Shown one piece after another: positions 32,261-40,236 of a stretch of DNA of 47,264 nucleotides. The translations under genes were made by a program, and so were the position numbers. Within the stretch, counting starts at the first letter, position 1; every line of letters begins with the position of its first letter. This DNA is from CTSOIL-112 sp049291875 (GTDB lineage: Bacteria > Pseudomonadota > Gammaproteobacteria > Burkholderiales > Burkholderiaceae). Below the pieces are notes generated by a model, which saw only the letters and a list, made by a program, of their open reading frames with translations, ran no database searches and had not been told where the DNA came from. The DNA lies in assembly GCA_049291875.1 (NCBI GenBank), contig JBATQE010000001.1, positions 1-47,264 on the forward strand, read 5' to 3'.

Positions 32261-33100
32261 ATGCACATTCCGACACCTCACATCGCCTTTTTGGGTGGTG
32301 GCAATATGGCCACCGCCATCATCACTGGTATGATTCAAAAAGGTGGTTTTTCGCCCAAACAGATTTCCGTAATCGAGCATAACGAAGCACAACGCGATCG
32401 TCTGAATAATGATTTGTCGGTGGTATGCTACGAAAATGCCGCGTTTGCCCACGCGCAAATGCCGAGCGCGCCGGATATTTGGGTTTTGGCCGTGAAGCCG
32501 CAAAACATGCACGAAGCTTTGCAAGAATTATTACCTGCACTCAAACCTTCGCAGATGCTGTTGAGCATTGCCGCCGGTTTGCCGATCGCCACCTTGTCTG
32601 CGTGGAGCCATCAGCATGAAAAAATCGTACGCACCATGCCAAATACGCCCGCCTTGGTCGGTCAAGGCATCACCGGCGTATTCGCACCTGCCATCAACGA
32701 CACCGAGCGCAACTGGGTGAACGAGATTTTGCAATCCATCGGCCAAGTGGTTTGGCTCAACGAGGAGTCGCAAATCGACGCCATCACGGCGATTTCCGGC
32801 TCCGGCCCCGCGTATGTGTTCTACATGATGGAGCAATTAACGCAGGACGCACTGCAATTGGGCTTTGACCCGGCCACTGCCAAACAATTGGTACAGGCAA
32901 CCTTTGGCGGCGCCGTCGCATTGGCCGGTGAATCGACCGAGAGCATCGCGACCTTGCGCGAGCGCGTGACCAGCAAAGGCGGCACGACATCGGCGGCTTT
33001 GGCCAAATTCGCCGAATGCGGCTTGGATCAGGCGATTCACGCAGGCGTCGCCGCATGCAAAGCCCGCGCCGAAGCATTGGCAAAAGAATTATCAGCATAA
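32261..33100 (+). CDS. proC: Pyrroline-5-carboxylate reductase
   Basis: The 279-residue enzyme reduces pyrroline-5-carboxylate to proline with NAD(P)H. It has the dinucleotide motif IAFLGGGNMATAII (8-21), VLAVKPQNM, MPNTPALVGQGITG, and the C-terminal ITAISGSGPAYVFYMMEQL and RVTSKGGTTSAAL substrate-binding signatures. AAGGA precedes the ATG. It directly follows yggS and is 13 nt before the pseudouridine synthase gene, so the three are likely one transcript. Confidence 0.97.
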   Translation: MHIPTPHIAFLGGGNMATAIITGMIQKGGFSPKQISVIEHNEAQRDRLNNDLSVVCYENAAFAHAQMPSAPDIWVLAVKPQNMHEALQELLPALKPSQMLLSIAAGLPIATLSAWSHQHEKIVRTMPNTPALVGQGITGVFAPAINDTERNWVNEILQSIGQVVWLNEESQIDAITAISGSGPAYVFYMMEQLTQDALQLGFDPATAKQLVQATFGGAVALAGESTESIATLRERVTSKGGTTSAALAKFAECGLDQAIHAGVAACKARAEALAKELSA

Positions 33101-33113
33101 TCATCATAGCATC

Positions 33114-33824
33114 ATGGCAAAGAGTAAAAAAACCAAACCATTACCCATCGATAAAATCCTGCAACAGCAAGGCTTCGGCACGCGCGCCTATTGTCGCGCG
33201 CTGATCGAAACCGGAGAGGTACTGGTCAATCATGAGGTATGCGACGATCCTGACGAACTGTTCGATTTGGATGGTTTGAGTTGGCAAATCGACGGGCAAA
33301 CGTGGCACTACCGTGAATATGTATACCTGCTGATGAACAAGCCGACGAACCACGAATGCTCGCAAAAACCACAGCACCACATGAGCGTGCTGTCGCTACT
33401 GCCCATACAACTACGTAATCGCGACGTACAATGCGTCGGCCGACTGGATGTGGACACCACGGGATTATTATTGATTTCAGATGACGGGCAATTCATTCAC
33501 AAAAATACCTCGCCCAAGAAAAACGTGGATAAAGTCTACCACGCGACCTGCCGCCATCCATTGACCGATGAAATGCTGAATGCCTTGACCACAGGGGTTT
33601 TACTACACGACGAGAATGAAACGCTCAAAGCCGTTTCCGCGCGCGTGTTGGACGCACAGCAGCCGAACGTATTGGAATTGGTGCTGCGCGAAGGCAAATA
33701 CCATCAGGTCAAACGCATGGTCGCCGCGGCGGGTAACCGCGTGGACGAACTGCACCGCGTGCGCGTAGGTGAGTTTGAATTGCCCAACGATTTACCCATC
33801 GGTGAGTGGATTTATTTAGACTGA
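33114..33824 (+). CDS. rsuA: RsuA-family ribosomal small-subunit pseudouridine synthase
   Basis: A 236-residue pseudouridine synthase of the RsuA family, which modifies 16S rRNA (Psi516 in the E. coli enzyme). An N-terminal S4 RNA-binding domain (about 10-50, DKILQQQGFGTRAYCRALI) is followed by the catalytic domain with VGRLDVDTTGLLLIS (108-122), where Asp112 is the nucleophile, DKVYHATCRH and the C-terminal EGKYHQVKRMVAAAGNRV. The exact rRNA target is inferred from the family. It converges on the cyclo-ligase gene (15-nt gap). Confidence 0.9.
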   Translation: MAKSKKTKPLPIDKILQQQGFGTRAYCRALIETGEVLVNHEVCDDPDELFDLDGLSWQIDGQTWHYREYVYLLMNKPTNHECSQKPQHHMSVLSLLPIQLRNRDVQCVGRLDVDTTGLLLISDDGQFIHKNTSPKKNVDKVYHATCRHPLTDEMLNALTTGVLLHDENETLKAVSARVLDAQQPNVLELVLREGKYHQVKRMVAAAGNRVDELHRVRVGEFELPNDLPIGEWIYLD

Positions 33825-33839
33825 GATCGGTCAAACTCG

Positions 33840-34493
33840 CTACGCTTCATTCGCCAAGCACAGCATATCAAACGACACATCAAACGCGTCGGGTAAAAAA
33901 TCAATCTGTGCCCACGCATCGGCCACACCCACCGTGATCGGCAATTGCATGCCTTGCGCACGCCAGTTGGCCAATGTGCGGTCGTAAAAGCCGCCACCAT
34001 AGCCCAAACGATAGCCCTGCGCATTAAAGCCGACGCATGGCGCGCACAATACGGCCAAATCATCAGGCTGATCGCACAGCTCGTGCGCTTCGTACATCGG
34101 CTCCAAAATACCATACGAGCCGGCGTGCATCGAGGCCAACCCACGATACGGCGCGAATTTCAGCGGCGCTTTGGGCTGCTGCACAATCGGCAAATATACG
34201 CGGCCACCGCGCGCGCGCCATTCATCCATCAACGCTTGCAAATCAATTTCCGCTCGAAACGCCCAATACAGCGCAATCGCGGCATTCGGCTCAACGCACT
34301 CGGTCAACCACGCCCACAACTCCCGCGTTAATTGCTGCGCGCGTCGTTGCCGCTGCTCGGGCGTCAGTGCCATGCGCTGCGCCAAGAGCGTACGGCGCAA
34401 CGCCGCCTTATTTTCGCCGAGATTGTGTGTTTCAATACCGCTTTGTGCGGTCAAGTGGCAGACCTTGCCACTTTTTATCGGTACAATAGCCAT
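33840..34493 (-). CDS. 5-formyltetrahydrofolate cyclo-ligase
   Basis: A 217-residue enzyme (YgfA/MTHFS family) that recycles 5-formyl-THF to 5,10-methenyl-THF using ATP. It shows NKAALRRTLLAQRMAL at the N-terminus, the folate-contact ALYWAFRAEIDLQALMDEW, CAPCVGFNAQGYRLGYGGG and GGGFYDRTLA, the characteristic C-terminal loop. The ATG at 34493 is used; an in-frame TTG four codons upstream is possible. It is divergent from the transglycosylase gene, a common betaproteobacterial pairing. Confidence 0.93.
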   Translation of the reverse strand: MAIVPIKSGKVCHLTAQSGIETHNLGENKAALRRTLLAQRMALTPEQRQRRAQQLTRELWAWLTECVEPNAAIALYWAFRAEIDLQALMDEWRARGGRVYLPIVQQPKAPLKFAPYRGLASMHAGSYGILEPMYEAHELCDQPDDLAVLCAPCVGFNAQGYRLGYGGGFYDRTLANWRAQGMQLPITVGVADAWAQIDFLPDAFDVSFDMLCLANEA

Positions 34494-34556
34494 ACTTTTA
34501 TTCAATCACTGTTTATTTATCTCCGCGCGTGAGCGACGGACTATTTGGGAGCATAC

Positions 34557-36497
34557 ATGTCGAGTTTAAACCAAATTCGCACAGGTGCGGTTGCTTTTAC
34601 CGTATCGGCCATCCTTAGCAGCGCCACGATGACAGCGCTGGCGCAAGAATCCACGCCCGTGGGCAATACCAGCGCTTACGGCTCGTTGACCTTTGGCCCG
34701 AATTCTCAAGACGAAACGTTTAAACAACTGCGCATCGCCTCGTTGCGCAATGACGCGCCGCGCGCCGCGCAATTGGCCGACCAACTGTCCGGCTACCCGC
34801 TGGTATCCTACGTCGAATACTACCGTCTCAAACCCCAGTTGTACAACAGCGACGGCACCGGCAATGTGAACGCGCCCGACGATCAAATCCGCGCGTTTAT
34901 CCAGCGCTACGAAGGCCAAGCATTGGCCGACCGCATGCGCAACGACTATTTGCATGTATTGGGCGCGCGTCGCGATTGGGATAATTTTAACCGCTACTAT
35001 GCCCAATACGAAGTCAAAGACGACACCGCCGTTGAATGCTTTTATCAGCAAGGCAAACTCGATCGCGGCCTGAGCGCCAGCACCATCGCCAGCACGCTCA
35101 AACCTCTACTAAACGACAGCCGCGCTGCCAACAGCAAAGCCTGCCAACAACTAACCGAGTCGCTCGCCGGTCGCGGTTTATCCGAAGAGGACACCAACTA
35201 CTTCACCGCCCTGTCCGCATACAACAGCAGCGCGCAAGGCGCACGTTTGGCCGGTTACAGCAAAAACGCCGGTTCTGCGGCACGCATGGCCAGCCTGATT
35301 AACCAAGCGAACAACGACAGCACCGGCGCACTCGCGGGCACGGTCAACAACGCCAGCTCCGCCATGTCGCCGCAGCAAGGCGCCTTGACCCAAGCCTACT
35401 ACGGCTACAGCCAAATTCGCCGCGCCAGCTCCGGCGCCGCATCGTTTTACCGCAACGCCTATCAGCAATACCCGAAATTGCAATTGCCCGATGATGTACT
35501 CGGCTGGCAAGCGCGCGCAGGTATGCGCGAAGGCGACTGGAATCTGGTCGGCCAAGCGATTGACAAAATGAGCGATGGCGAGCGCAACACCAGCACATGG
35601 CAATACTGGCGTGGTCGCGCCTACGCCGAACAAGGACAGAAAACCCAGGCAGCCATGTTCTACGAACAAGCGGCCAAAAATTACGATTTTTATGGCATTT
35701 TGGCACGTGAAGAATTGGGACAAGTCATCACCTTGCCACCCAAAGCCACACCGACCGAAGCCGAAGTCGCCGCCGCGAGCAAAACCCCCGGATTCGAGCG
35801 CGCGCGTAAATTCGCCGACATGGACATGATGCTCGAAATCAGCCGCGAGTGGAATTACCCGTTGCGCAAAATGGATGATCGTCAACTGCTCGCCGCCGCC
35901 GAATACGGTCGCCGCGTGGGTTTACTTGACCGCATGATCAACACCTCCGATCGCACCAAAACCCTATACAACTTCAACCAGCGCTATCCGACGCCCTATT
36001 TATCTACCTTGCAGCGTCATTCGGCCAACGCAGGGATTCCCGCAGCATGGGCGTATGGCATCATTCGTCAGGAATCGCGCTTTGTAACACTGGCCAAATC
36101 CTCCGCCAGTGCGCATGGCTTGATGCAAATCATCCCCGAGACCGCGCGGATACTGGCTCGCAAACAAGGTTTAAGCAACTTCCAGTTAAGCGATTTAGGC
36201 AATATCGACACCAACGTCCAACTTGGCACGGCCTATTTGGCGCAGATTCGTGACCAATTCGGCGGCTCCATGCCATTGGCATCAGCCGGTTACAACGCCG
36301 GCCCGGGGCGTCCGGCGCAGTGGAAACGCAGCTTGACGCAAAATGTCGATGGCGCGGTGTTTGCCGAAACCATCCCATTTTCTGAGACACGCGGCTACGT
36401 CAAAAACGTCATGGCCAACACCATCTGGTACTACCTGATAATGAACCAGCGTCCGCCGAAATTGAAAGACTTAATGGGAACGGTCACGCCGTACTAA
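34557..36497 (+). CDS. slt: Soluble lytic murein transglycosylase (Slt70-type)
   Basis: A 646-residue periplasmic muramidase that cleaves peptidoglycan with formation of 1,6-anhydromuramic acid. A signal peptide (1-29, cleavage after TALA) is followed by a long alpha-superhelical region of about 400 residues and a C-terminal SLT catalytic domain with YGIIRQESRF (catalytic Glu506), SSASAHGLMQIIPETA, GTAYLAQIRDQFGG and SAGYNAGPGRPAQW. The ATG at 34557 has GGGAGC 5 nt upstream. The anhydromuropeptides it releases are substrates of NagZ, encoded next on the opposite strand. Three imperfect 20-nt repeats start at its stop codon. Confidence 0.94.
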   Translation: MSSLNQIRTGAVAFTVSAILSSATMTALAQESTPVGNTSAYGSLTFGPNSQDETFKQLRIASLRNDAPRAAQLADQLSGYPLVSYVEYYRLKPQLYNSDGTGNVNAPDDQIRAFIQRYEGQALADRMRNDYLHVLGARRDWDNFNRYYAQYEVKDDTAVECFYQQGKLDRGLSASTIASTLKPLLNDSRAANSKACQQLTESLAGRGLSEEDTNYFTALSAYNSSAQGARLAGYSKNAGSAARMASLINQANNDSTGALAGTVNNASSAMSPQQGALTQAYYGYSQIRRASSGAASFYRNAYQQYPKLQLPDDVLGWQARAGMREGDWNLVGQAIDKMSDGERNTSTWQYWRGRAYAEQGQKTQAAMFYEQAAKNYDFYGILAREELGQVITLPPKATPTEAEVAAASKTPGFERARKFADMDMMLEISREWNYPLRKMDDRQLLAAAEYGRRVGLLDRMINTSDRTKTLYNFNQRYPTPYLSTLQRHSANAGIPAAWAYGIIRQESRFVTLAKSSASAHGLMQIIPETARILARKQGLSNFQLSDLGNIDTNVQLGTAYLAQIRDQFGGSMPLASAGYNAGPGRPAQWKRSLTQNVDGAVFAETIPFSETRGYVKNVMANTIWYYLIMNQRPPKLKDLMGTVTPY

Positions 36498-36540
36498 ACG
36501 GGTCATGCCATATTAAAGCGAGTCATGCCGTACTCGATAC
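36482..36540 (+). repeat. Imperfect 20-nt tandem repeat at the end of the transglycosylase gene
   Basis: Three units of about 20 nt follow each other at 36482-36500, 36501-36520 and 36521-36540. They share the core GTCAYGCCRTAYT, with the first unit containing the slt stop codon. The third unit extends into a hairpin, ATGCCGTA (36525-36532) with TACGGCAT (36538-36545). Confidence 0.55.
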
Positions 36541-36559
36541 GGCATCTCCTCACCAGAAG

Positions 36560-36580
36560 ATTGCGGGTCAAGCCCGCAAT
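36560..36580. repeat. REP-like palindrome downstream of slt
   Basis: ATTGCGGG (36560-36567) pairs perfectly with CCCGCAAT (36573-36580) around a TCAAG loop. This GC-rich palindrome has the form of extragenic REP elements common in proteobacteria. The rest of the 36498-36751 gap holds no gene. Confidence 0.55.
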
Positions 36581-36695
36581 GACTCATCAGGTTATTGACA
36601 GAAATAGAATCTCTGGACATCTACCTGCGCGCCTGAAACGCCATTTTTCTTAGGTTTTGTACCGAATGCAAATGCCAATAGGTTTGCCAGCAATC

Positions 36696-36722
36696 TAAGG
36701 GGCGCATCATGCGCCCCTTATT
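36696..36722. terminator. Shared hairpin terminator between slt and nagZ
   Basis: TAAGGGGCGCA (36696-36706) pairs perfectly with TGCGCCCCTTA (36710-36720) over a 3-nt loop. T-rich sequence follows weakly on the plus strand, and it lies 30 nt after the nagZ stop on the minus strand, so it may serve both converging genes. Confidence 0.6.
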
Positions 36723-36751
36723 CATATCCGATCACGCTACGTTGCTACATT

Positions 36752-37867
36752 TCAACGCTTCTTCAGCATAACCTCGGTCGGATCAGCGACCGCCTGCCCA
36801 TTCTGCTCCTCCGCATTACGGATATACGACGCGATTGTCTGCCGCGCCGATTGATACGCCGCATCTTTTTGCAAATCATTCCAGCCCAGCGCCACGCCAC
36901 GCGCGCGCAGGCCATTGATTCTGGAGGCCGCCACTTTACTCTGCGCCCGACGCAAATAGGCTTTCGGCAAACCATTCAACGCCACATCCAGATCCTGCGG
37001 GCGATTACACACCATCGCCATATCGCAGCCCGCATCCAGCGCGGCTTTCACCCGTTGAACCGGATTTGGATAAATCAGCGCCGCACCGGCCATGCTCAAA
37101 TCATCGGTGACAATCGCACCATGAAACTGCAACTGCTCGCGCAGTATGCCCAACCATTTTTTAGAAAATCCCGCTGGAGCAGCCTCCACTTTCGGGTAAA
37201 TCACATGCGCCGGCATCACCGCGCCCAAATCCTGCGCCAAAGCCGCATACGGCACGACATCGTCGGCCAAAATCCGCTTTAGGCCGCGCCGATCCACCGG
37301 CATATCGACGTGCGAATCTGCCACCACAAAGCCATGCCCGGGGAAGTGTTTGCCACAACCGACCATCCCCGCGCGCAGCATCCCATGCAGCAAAGCCTTT
37401 GCCAACGTCGCCACCACCTCGGCGGATGGTGCAAACGCCCGATCGCCAATCACCGTACTGCCGCCGTAGTCCAAATCCAGCACCGGCGTATAGCTGTAAT
37501 CCACGCCCACCGCGCGTAATTCCGCCGCCAATACATAGCCCACCTGCGAGGCGACTTTCAACGCACGCAGCGGATTTTTCGCATACAGCTCACCCAGCGT
37601 GCGCATGGATGGCAAATGCGCGAAACCATCGGTTTTAAAACGCTGCACGCGTCCACCCTCATGATCCACGCTGATGATGATATTCGGGCGAACCGCACGA
37701 ATAGCGCGAATCAATTTTGTTACCTGCGCACGGTTTTTAAAATTACGCCCGAACAAAATCACGCCGCCAGTCATCGGATGCGCCAGACGACGATGATCCT
37801 CATCGGTCAAGGTCAACCCCGTCAAATCCACGATCATCGGACCCAAAGCCATATTGCGCTCCGCCAT
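36752..37867 (-). CDS. nagZ: Beta-N-acetylhexosaminidase NagZ
   Basis: A 371-residue cytosolic family 3 glycoside hydrolase that removes GlcNAc from anhydromuropeptides in cell-wall recycling. Seen are GGVILFGRNFKNRAQVT (34-50), VDHEGGRVQRF (67-77), KHFPGHG (173-179) with the family His-containing loop, and the nucleophile in IVTDDLSMAGA (252-262). Length is slightly greater than enteric NagZ (about 341) because of a C-terminal extension. Two ATGs (37867 and 37852) are possible starts. It follows acpS by 9 nt in the minus-strand operon. Confidence 0.95.
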   Translation of the reverse strand: MAERNMALGPMIVDLTGLTLTDEDHRRLAHPMTGGVILFGRNFKNRAQVTKLIRAIRAVRPNIIISVDHEGGRVQRFKTDGFAHLPSMRTLGELYAKNPLRALKVASQVGYVLAAELRAVGVDYSYTPVLDLDYGGSTVIGDRAFAPSAEVVATLAKALLHGMLRAGMVGCGKHFPGHGFVVADSHVDMPVDRRGLKRILADDVVPYAALAQDLGAVMPAHVIYPKVEAAPAGFSKKWLGILREQLQFHGAIVTDDLSMAGAALIYPNPVQRVKAALDAGCDMAMVCNRPQDLDVALNGLPKAYLRRAQSKVAASRINGLRARGVALGWNDLQKDAAYQSARQTIASYIRNAEEQNGQAVADPTEVMLKKR

Positions 37868-37876
37868 TCTTTTCCC

Positions 37877-38269
37877 CTATATTTTTTCTGCCACCACAAA
37901 CGCACACACCATATCCGCCTCATCGGTCATGCTCACGTGGAACGACAGCCCGCGCTCGGCGCACCATGATTTCAGCGGCTCATTGAGCACCGCCTCCGGC
38001 TTGCCCGACGGCGCATTGACAAACTCCACTGCGCGCCAACTCATCGGCTGGCGCAGTCCCAAGCCAATCGCCTTGGAAAACGCCTCTTTCGCCGCAAAAC
38101 GAGTTGAAAGGAACAGCAAACCGCGCTCGCGGTTACGCTCAAATCGGCGCTCAAAAATCGCCCACTCACGCTCGCCCAAAATACGTCGGGCAAAACGCAT
38201 ACCGCGCACCTCAAACGCCGCATGAATGCGCGAGACGCGCAACAAATCCGTGCCAATGCCCACAATCAT
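37877..38269 (-). CDS. acpS: Holo-[acyl-carrier-protein] synthase
   Basis: A 130-residue phosphopantetheinyl transferase that activates acyl-carrier protein with CoA. It has MIVGIGTDLLRVSRIHAAF at the N-terminus (Asp8 metal ligand), RFAAKEAFSKAIG (about 57-69, with the second metal ligand Glu), VEFVNAPSGKPEAVL and HVSMTDEADMVCAFVVAE. Its ATG overlaps the recO stop as ATGA, so translation is coupled. In many proteobacteria pdxJ lies between recO and acpS; it is absent here. Confidence 0.95.
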   Translation of the reverse strand: MIVGIGTDLLRVSRIHAAFEVRGMRFARRILGEREWAIFERRFERNRERGLLFLSTRFAAKEAFSKAIGLGLRQPMSWRAVEFVNAPSGKPEAVLNEPLKSWCAERGLSFHVSMTDEADMVCAFVVAEKI

Positions 38270-39120
38270 GCTTCGCCCCCACGCTGCGTTTTCACCGACA
38301 CATCGGCCAACGCCCGCAACTCGCGCGCCACCTGCCGCGTTAACAGTGGCTGATCCAACACATACTGCGCCAACATCGCCTGAAACAACTGCTTGGCCTC
38401 ATTCTGTGTGCGGCTCACCTGAAAATCACCCGCGCGCAAATCCAAAATCGTTTGCCCCGCGATCTGAATCTGCGGATAAATAGTCTGCTCGCCGGAGCGC
38501 GTCCAACGATGCGCCGCCACATCAAAATCATACAAAGCCATCGGCTCCGCCACATCAACCGAATCGAAATCAGGCGCAAAACCCAATTCACGCAACAACG
38601 CCAACTCAAACTGGCGCAACACCTGCGCCTGCTCACTCGGCGAATGCGCCTGCAAACTCAACTGCGCCAAGCCCCTTTGATACGCATCAAACAAACCCGA
38701 ATGCACATCCGCCTGCGCCAGCGCCCGCTGCAAACACTCATTCATATAATAACCGGAAATCAAGGCCGCGCCTTCGAGCATCGGAATGCCGCCGACCCAC
38801 TCCGCATCCAGCAGCGTGCGCACCGAACCTTTGCCCGAAAAACCAATGGACAAAGTTTGAAACGTCTGAAAAATACTCGCCCGCCAGCGCGTATACGGAC
38901 GTTTCGCCCCCTTCGCCACGATCAACAAACGCCCGTGACCTCGCGTGAACACATCCAGCACCAAACTCGTCTCCGACAACGGATAACTGTGCAAAATATA
39001 CGCCGGCTGATGCAAAACCTTCGTCCCTGCGCGGGTGCTGTTACTCACGACCTTATTCAACGCTGCCGAAAGCGGCGCGTCAAGAGAAGAAATCGGAAGG
39101 TCATTGATCGGAGGAGGCAT
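38266..39120 (-). CDS. recO: DNA repair protein RecO
   Basis: A 284-residue RecFOR-pathway protein that helps load RecA at gaps. The OB-fold N-terminal domain shows QPAYILHSYPLSETSLVLDVFTRGHG-type residues (about 38-62), LLIVAKGAKRPYTRWRA and the F/L-rich strand, and the C-terminal helical region holds YYMNECLQRALAQ and FELALLRELGFAPDF. The chosen start (MPPPINDLP, 39120) leaves about 37 residues before the OB fold, longer than usual, and has no good ribosome site; other in-frame ATGs exist up to 39219. It overlaps acpS by 4 nt. It is separated from era by a hypothetical gene and a hairpin-rich gap. Confidence 0.9.
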   Translation of the reverse strand: MPPPINDLPISSLDAPLSAALNKVVSNSTRAGTKVLHQPAYILHSYPLSETSLVLDVFTRGHGRLLIVAKGAKRPYTRWRASIFQTFQTLSIGFSGKGSVRTLLDAEWVGGIPMLEGAALISGYYMNECLQRALAQADVHSGLFDAYQRGLAQLSLQAHSPSEQAQVLRQFELALLRELGFAPDFDSVDVAEPMALYDFDVAAHRWTRSGEQTIYPQIQIAGQTILDLRAGDFQVSRTQNEAKQLFQAMLAQYVLDQPLLTRQVARELRALADVSVKTQRGGEA

Positions 39121-39298
39121 AAATGAAAAAGGTAAAAATACACAGCGCCAATATACAGCGAGATCAAGCATCTCATTGCGCTTATGCTCAAGCAAAGATT
39201 GTACCGAAAAATACGCCATACGTGCGACTGCACATACCGATCACACCCATAAATAAAAAATGGTGGGCAAATTAATTTGCTCACCCTACGCATTCTGT

Positions 39299-39318
39299 GT
39301 CGGATACAAGTATCCGAC
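39299..39318. repeat. REP-like perfect palindrome
   Basis: GTCGGATAC pairs with GTATCCGAC over a 2-nt loop (AA). Directly beside it lies a second palindrome with GTGGGCAA and TTGCTCAC (39263-39284). Short GTCGGATAC-type and GGTGGGCAA-type palindromes recur as extragenic elements in several betaproteobacterial genomes, which I recall as a general pattern and have not checked here. Confidence 0.5.
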
Positions 39319-39415
39319 CTACAAATGAATAAAATTAACCTTCACTTCATCACAACGTTCAATACGAAGCTCAATCATTCGTCGCTGTAACGCAGGTGAA
39401 CGCTGTCGTTTCATC

Positions 39416-39467
39416 GGTCGGTTTACTGTCTGAGCGTTTGCCTGCAAACGCGAGTTTCAAACCGACC
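39416..39467. repeat. Nested double hairpin
   Basis: Outer arms GGTCGGTTT (39416-39424) and AAACCGACC (39459-39467) are perfect complements, and inside them GCGTTTGC (39434-39441) and GCAAACGC (39444-39451) form a second perfect stem with a 2-nt loop. The unit is 52 nt with 17 paired bases, more structured than chance would suggest. Function is unknown. Confidence 0.5.
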
Positions 39468-39751
39468 TAATTTCAAGCGTTCATTGCTTTGCGTTACCGC
39501 GAACTTGATTTTTTTAGTTCCGATACGCTCCGCTTAACTTTTGCTACGCAAAAATTAGTCTTCACTGAAACTGCGTTTTGACTACTTTTTTGTCAAGACA
39601 CAATCATTTTGCACGCAAAGTGATTGCGGCGCAGGCTAACATGGCTTTGCAATGTTAGCACCAGCGGCCATCGCCAAAAAATCGACCCACGGTGGAGAGC
39701 GAATATCCAACAAACATTCCTAAACCCGCGATTCGCTGCGCTCATGGCGGG

Positions 39752-40210
39752 CTACAAAGTATTCCGATAGATGCGCCATAACATCATGCACAGCGCAATG
39801 GAAGGCCCTAATCCAAACAACAATATCGTGACGATCGCGTGCCACGATACAAATCCCCAAAGCAGCCGTGGAAAAATCAAGACCAACATACTCAGAACCC
39901 CCATGAGCAAACCCAACCAAGCTATTTTAGGAATCTGCCGAAACTGTATACTCCGAAACTTGAAAAATAACCACCACAAAGCAATCAATCCAATGCTGGG
40001 TAATAAACCCAACATCATTTCTGTAGTTAATTGCTCTTTAGCTGAAATAGTATGCTGATCGTTAACTAAATCGATGACTGCCGCAGGAAACTGAAATAAT
40101 GAGACGAATGCAAAAGGCAAATTAAATAAAGTACTGGGCAAAATGAGTATCAACAACAAAACATCCAATAGTTTTTGTTTCCATGAACTTAAACGCCAAT
40201 ATTGTTGCAT
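39752..40210 (-). CDS. Hypothetical integral membrane protein between era and recO
   Basis: A 152-residue protein with about four hydrophobic segments (KLLDVLLLILILPSTLFNLP, LPSIGLIALWWLFFKF, IAWLGLLMGVLSMLVLIFP and AIVTILLFGLGPSIALCMML). No family is recognised. The ATG at 40210 is used; a GTG five codons upstream is possible, and neither has a strong ribosome site. Its DNA is more AT-rich than its neighbours, and it interrupts the usual era-recO order. It is followed by a CCCGC/GCGGG REP-like sequence overlapping its stop (39723-39757), which suggests an inserted or accessory gene. Confidence 0.6.
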   Translation of the reverse strand: MQQYWRLSSWKQKLLDVLLLILILPSTLFNLPFAFVSLFQFPAAVIDLVNDQHTISAKEQLTTEMMLGLLPSIGLIALWWLFFKFRSIQFRQIPKIAWLGLLMGVLSMLVLIFPRLLWGFVSWHAIVTILLFGLGPSIALCMMLWRIYRNTL

Positions 40211-40236
40211 TCTATTTCTCACCAATTATTTGAAAG

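Larger units (their letters stand above)
39121..39751. other. Hairpin-rich intergenic region between recO and the hypothetical membrane-protein gene
   Basis: About 630 bp without a supported gene. Perfect or near-perfect inverted repeats occur one after another: 39263-39284 (GTGGGCAAATT arm), 39299-39318 (GTCGGATAC/GTATCCGAC), a nested pair at 39416-39467 (GGTCGGTTT/AAACCGACC enclosing GCGTTTGC/GCAAACGC), about 39600-39626 (CAATCA...TGATTG, 12 bp with a wobble) and about 39634-39659 (GCTAACAT/ATGTTAGC). A 31-codon charged minus-strand frame (39319-39414) is present but without a ribosome site. The region may be REP-type repeats, a structured RNA, or an insertion remnant. Confidence 0.55.

Noticed and set aside
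39319..39414. 31-codon charged minus-strand frame in the recO-side gap
   Set aside because: It has no ribosome site and overlaps the hairpin-rich repeats, so a real gene cannot be supported.
39263..39660. CRISPR array in the hairpin-rich region
   Set aside because: The inverted repeats differ from each other and there is no regular repeat-spacer spacing; no cas gene is present.
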